Shown here: positions 60,101-64,000 of the stretch, piece after piece | Layout: each line of letters starts with the position of its first letter | Numbering within the stretch: position 1 is the first letter of the stretch | Source: Pegea sp. RAD2-039 | Lineage: Eukaryota; Chordata; Thaliacea; Salpida; Salpidae | Length of the DNA stretch: 64,000 nucleotides | Assembly (NCBI GenBank): GCA_034620365.1 | Contig: JAQGEQ010000007.1 | Coordinates: forward strand, 309,376 to 373,375 | Reading direction: 5' to 3' | Notes under the pieces: model-generated | The model's input: only the letters and a program-made list of their open reading frames with translations | The model's database searches: none | Told to the model about the DNA's origin: nothing | Translations under genes and position numbers: made by a program

Positions 60101-63100
60101 TAGTTTGTTCAGTTTTACTTCCACCAGTTGTACTTGCACCAGTTGTACTTGTACCAGTTGTACTTCCTTTAGTTGTAGTTTGTCCAGTTGTACTTCCACC
60201 AGTTGTACTTCCTATGGTTGTAGTTTGTTCAGTTTTACTTCCACCAGTTGTACTTCTACCAGTTGTACTTTCACCAGTTGTACTTCCACCAGTTTTACTT
60301 GCACCCGTTGTACTTGCACCAGTTGTACTTCTACCAGTTGTACTTCCACCAGTTGTACTTCCTTGAGTCGTAGTTTGTACAGTGGTACTTCCACCAGTTC
60401 TACTTCCACCAGTTGTACTTGCACCAGTTGTACTTCCTTTAGTCGTAGTTTGTTCAGTTGTACTTCCTCCAGTTGTACTTCCACCAGTGATACTTCCACC
60501 AGTTGTACTTGCACCAGTTGTACTTCCTTTAGTCGTAGTTTGTTCAGTTGTACTTCCTCCAGTTGTACTTCCACCAGTTGTACTTCTACCAGTTGTACTT
60601 GCACCAGTTGTACTTCCACCAGTTGTACTTCCACCAGTTGTACTTCCACCAGTTGTACTTCCACCAGTTGTACTTCCTTGAGTCTTAGTTTGTCCAGTTG
60701 TTCTTGCACCAGTTGTACTTGCACCAGTTTTACTTCCTCCAGTTGTACTTCCACCAGTTGTACTTCCACCAGTTGAACTTCCACCAGTTGTACTTCCTCC
60801 AGTTGTACTTGCACCAGTTGTACTTCCTTTAGTCGTAGTTTGTTCAGTTGTACTTCCTCCAGTTGTACTTCCACCAGTGATACTTCCACCAGTTGTACTT
60901 GCACCAGTTGTACTTCCTTTAGTCGTAGTTTGTTCAGTTGTACTTCCTCCAGTTGTACTTCCACCAGTTGTACTTCTACCAGTTGTACTTGCACCAGTTG
61001 TACTTCCACCAGTTGTACTTCCACCAGTTGTACTTCCACCAGTTGTACTTCCTTGAGTCTTAGTTTGTCCAGTTGTTCTTGCACCAGTTGTACTTGCACC
61101 AGTTGTACTTCCACCAGTTGTACTTCTACCAGTTGTACTTCCTTGAGTCTTAGTTTGTCCTGTTGTTCTTGCACCAGTTGTACTTGCACCAGTTGTACTT
61201 CCTCCAGTTGTACTTCTACCAGTTGTACTTCTACCAGCTGTACTTCCATCAGTTCTACTTGCAGCAGTTGTACTTCTACCAGTTGTACTTCCACCAGTTG
61301 TACTTCCTATAGTCGTAGTTTGTTCAGTTGTACTACTTCCAGTTGTACTTTCACCAGTTGTACTTGCAGCAGTTGTACTTCTACCAGTGGTACTTCCACT
61401 AGTTGTACTTTTACCAGTTGTACTTGCACCAGTTGTACTTCCACCAGTTGTACTTCCTTGAGTCTTAGTTTGTCCTGTTGTTCTTGCACCAGTTGTAGTT
61501 GCACCAGTTGTACTTCCTCCAGTTGTACTTCTACCAGTTGTACTTCTACCAGCTGTACTTCCATCAGTTCTACTTGCAGCAGTTGTACTTCTACCAGTTG
61601 TACTTCCACCAGTTGTACTTCCTATAGTCGTAGTTTGTTCAGTTGTACTACTTCCAGTTGTACTTTCACCAGTTGTACTTGCAGCAGTTGTACTTCTACC
61701 AGTTGTACTTCCACCAGTTGTACTTCTTATAGTCGTAGTTTGTTCAGTACTACTTACACCAGTTTTACTTCCACCAGTTGTACTTCCACCAGTTGTACTT
61801 GCACCAGTTGTACTTGTACCAGTTGTACTTCCTTTAGTTGTAGTTTGTCCAGTTGTACTTCCACCAGTTGTACTTCCTATGGTTGTAGTTTGTTCAGTTT
61901 TACTTCCACCAGTTGTACTTCTACCAGTTGTACTTTCACCAGTTGTACTTTCACCAGTTGTACTTCCACCAGTTTTACTTGCACCCGTTGTACTTGCACC
62001 AGTTGTACTTCTACCAGTTGTACTTCCACCAGTTGTACTTCCACCAGTGATACTTCCACCAGTTGTACTTGCACCAGTTGTACTTCCTTTAGTCGTAGTT
62101 TGTTCAGTTGTACTTCCTCCAGTTGTACTTCCACCAGTTGTACTTCTACCAGTTGTACTTGCACCAGTTGTACTTCCACCAGTTGTACTTCCACCAGTTG
62201 TACTTCCACCAGTTGTACTTCCTTGAGTCTTAGTTTGTCCAGTTGTTCTTGCACCAGTTGTACTTGCACCAGTTGTACTTCCTCCAGTTGTACTTCCACC
62301 AGTTGTACTTCCACCAGTTGTACTTCCACCAGTTGTACTTCCTCCAGTTGTACTTGCACCAGTTGTACTTCCTTTAGTCGTAGTTTGTTCAGTTGTACTT
62401 CCTCCAGTTGTACTTCCACCAGTGATACTTCCACCAGTTGTACTTGCACCTGTTGTACTTCCTTTAGTCGTAGTTTGTTCAGTTGTACTTCCTCCAGTTG
62501 TACTTCCACCAGTTGTACTTCTACCAGTTGTACTTGCACCAGTTGTACTTCCACCAGTTGTACTTCCACCAGTTGTACTTCCACCAGTTGTACTTCCTTG
62601 AGTCTTAGTTTGTCCAGTTGTTCTTGCACCAGTTGTACTTGCACCAGTTGTACTTCCACCAGTTGTACTTCTACCAGTTGTACTTCCTTGAGTCTTAGTT
62701 TGTCCTGTTGTTCTTGCACCAGTTGTACTTGCACCAGTTGTACTTCCTCCAGTTGTACTTCTACCAGTTGTACTTCTACCAGCTGTACTTCCATCAGTTC
62801 TATTTGCAGCAGTTGTACTTCTACCAGTTGTACTTCCACCAGTTGTACTTCCTATAGTCGTAGTTTGTTCAGTTGTACTACTTCCAGTTGTACTTTCACC
62901 AGTTGTACTTGCAGCAGTTGTACTTCTACCAGTGGTACTTCCACTAGTTGTACTTTTACCAGTTGTACTTGCACCAGTTGTACTTCCACCAGTTGTACTT
63001 CCTTGAGTCTTAGTTTGTCCTGTTGTTCTTGCACCAGTTGTAGTTGCACCAGTTGTACTTCCTCCAGTTGTACTTCTACCAGTTGTACTTCTACCAGCTG

Positions 63101-64000
63101 TACTTCCATCAGTTCTACTTGCAGCAGTTGTACTTCTACCAGTTGTACTTCCACCAGTTGTACTTCCTATAGTCGTAGTTTGTTCAGTTGTACTACTTCC
63201 AGTTGTACTTTCACCAGTTGTACTTGCAGCAGTTGTACTTCTACCAGTGGTACTTCCACTAGTTGTACTTTTACCAGTTGTACTTGCACCAGTTGTACTT
63301 CCACCAGTTGTACTTCCTTGAGTCTTAGTTTGTCCTGTTGTTCTTGCACCAGTTGTAGTTGCACCAGTTGTACTTCCTCCAGTTGTACTTCTACCAGTTG
63401 TACTTCTACCAGCTGTACTTCCATCAGTTCTACTTGCAGCAGTTGTACTTCTACCAGTTGTACTTCCACCAGTTGTACTTCCTATAGTCGTAGTTTGTTC
63501 AGTTGTACTACTTCCAGTTGTACTTTCACCAGTTGTACTTGCAGCAGTTGTACTTCTACCAGTTGTACTTCCACCAGTTGTACTTCCTCCAGTTGTACTT
63601 GCACCAGTTGTACTTCCTTTAGTCGTAGTTTGTTCAGTTGTACTTCCTCCAGTTGTACTTCCACCAGTGATACTTCCACCAGTTGTACTTGCACCGGTTG
63701 TACTTCCTTTAGTCGTAGTTTGTTCAGTTTTACTTCCACCAGTTTTACTTGCAGCTATTATACTTCCTTTAGTCGTAGTTTTTTCAGTTGTACTTCTACC
63801 AGTTGTACTTATACTAGTTGTACTTCCACCAGTTGTACTCTCACTAGTTGTACTTCCTTTAGTCGTAGTTTGTTCAGTTTTACTTCCACCAGTTTTACTT
63901 GCAGCTATTATACTTCCTTTAGTCGTAGTTTTTTCAGTTGTACTTCTACCAGTTGTACTTATACTAGTTGTACTTCCACCAATTCTACTTCCTTTAGTCG
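57119..64000 (-). CDS. giant mucin-like single-pass membrane protein, 3' part (5' end beyond the window)
   Basis: Three exons were resolved: 64000(continuing)-58064, 57462-57387 and 57200-57119, with matched splice phases. The first is one open minus-strand frame of about 1979 codons in the window, mostly repeats of the pentapeptide STTGG and variants (STTGA, STTGR, STTGE) with linkers such as EQTTTKG and GQTKTQG. It is more than half Ser/Thr, so it should be densely O-glycosylated. A non-repeat Ser/Thr/Lys stem of about 80 residues (58064-58340) follows. Exon 2 encodes a transmembrane helix (VLAVVAAANILMIGIYLFVF). Exon 3 encodes a 25-residue cytoplasmic tail ending SKFAMDV. This is the layout of a transmembrane mucin on epithelial or ciliated surfaces; that role is inferred. 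The frame contains no usable start codon in the window. Other frames across the same repeat (CTSTS on +, VQLVE on -) are shadows: only this one continues into a TM domain in phase. Confidence 0.82.
58340..64000. repeat. 15-bp coding minisatellite with higher-order structure
   Basis: About 5.7 kb of 15-bp units, + strand CCACCAGTTGTACTT with variants (GCACCAG, CTACCAG, TCACCAG, CTTTAGTCGTAG). All length changes that I traced keep the mucin frame, including the 18-bp unit CTACTTCCAGTTGTACTT. Blocks repeat at larger scale: a 315-bp block begins at 61307, 62852 and 63167, and an approximately 810-bp block at 59402 recurs from about 60212. The array runs off the right edge. Confidence 0.95.

Noticed and set aside
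58755..60776. 673-codon + strand frame rich in CTSTS
   Set aside because: It is a shadow of the 15-bp array; it starts and stops inside the repeat and has no exon partners, whereas the minus STTGG frame continues into a TM domain in phase.
60212..61294. Long minus frames of VQLVEVQL type over the same array (also 59402-60199, 61877-62839)
   Set aside because: They are frame shadows interrupted at regular linkers, and do not continue into the non-repeat stem or the TM exon.
1..64000. Naming the species
   Set aside because: Gene families, intron size and palindrome usage suggest a compact-intron invertebrate, but no species-diagnostic sequence is present.

Overview
This window is AT-rich nuclear DNA from a multicellular animal. 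The evidence is spliced genes for metazoan families (SKI/SnoN co-repressor, RCAN calcipressin, the ciliary protein IFT139/TTC21B, two SLCO/OATP transporters, a relaxin-receptor-like GPCR), GT-AG introns mostly about 38-60 nt long, CR1-like non-LTR retrotransposons and tRNA-derived repeats. The species cannot be named from the sequence. Tiny introns plus very AT-rich spacers suggest an invertebrate with compact genes, for example a tunicate or a small lophotrochozoan, but this is inference only.

Layout. 1-113 may be the 3' end of an unknown + strand gene. 114-5646 is AT-rich spacer with one less AT-rich, decayed tract (about 4.19-5.29 kb). 5647-9802 (-) is a complete 12-exon SKI homologue (668 aa model). 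9803-15156 is spacer. 15157-23510 (-) is a 29-exon IFT139/TTC21B homologue (about 1362 aa); two of its introns are filled end to end by minisatellites. 23727-24320 (-) is an intronless RCAN lying 216 bp upstream of IFT139 on the same strand. 26.5-30.9 kb holds a second copy of the RCAN-IFT139 spacer, a tRNA-like element and a decayed CR1-like LINE. 30.9-45.5 kb is a large inverted duplication. Its left arm carries a complete four-exon gene (32462-35449, -) for a secreted protein built from LLPLxLLL repeats. Its right arm carries a truncated copy, and the loop holds a LINE copy whose 5' half is inverted. 45.5-46.45 kb is another LINE remnant. 48922-51836 and 52022-54817 (+) are two intact tandem SLCO genes (670 and 667 aa models). 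55.36-56.04 kb is a broken GPCR remnant. 57119 to the right edge (-) is the 3' part of a giant membrane mucin. Its Ser/Thr/Gly ectodomain is encoded by what looks like a 5.7 kb non-coding satellite.

The most notable points are: the mucin's true frame, which has no start codon in the window and so is missed by start-codon ORF calling; the intron-filling minisatellites; the dense TGACGTCA palindromes in IFT139 introns; the exact duplication of the RCAN-IFT139 spacer; and the LLPLxLLL protein with its inverted broken copy. Gene models were built by eye from splice sites and reading phase. Exon lengths sum to whole codons in every complete model, apart from one uncertain junction in IFT139 (exon 24/25).
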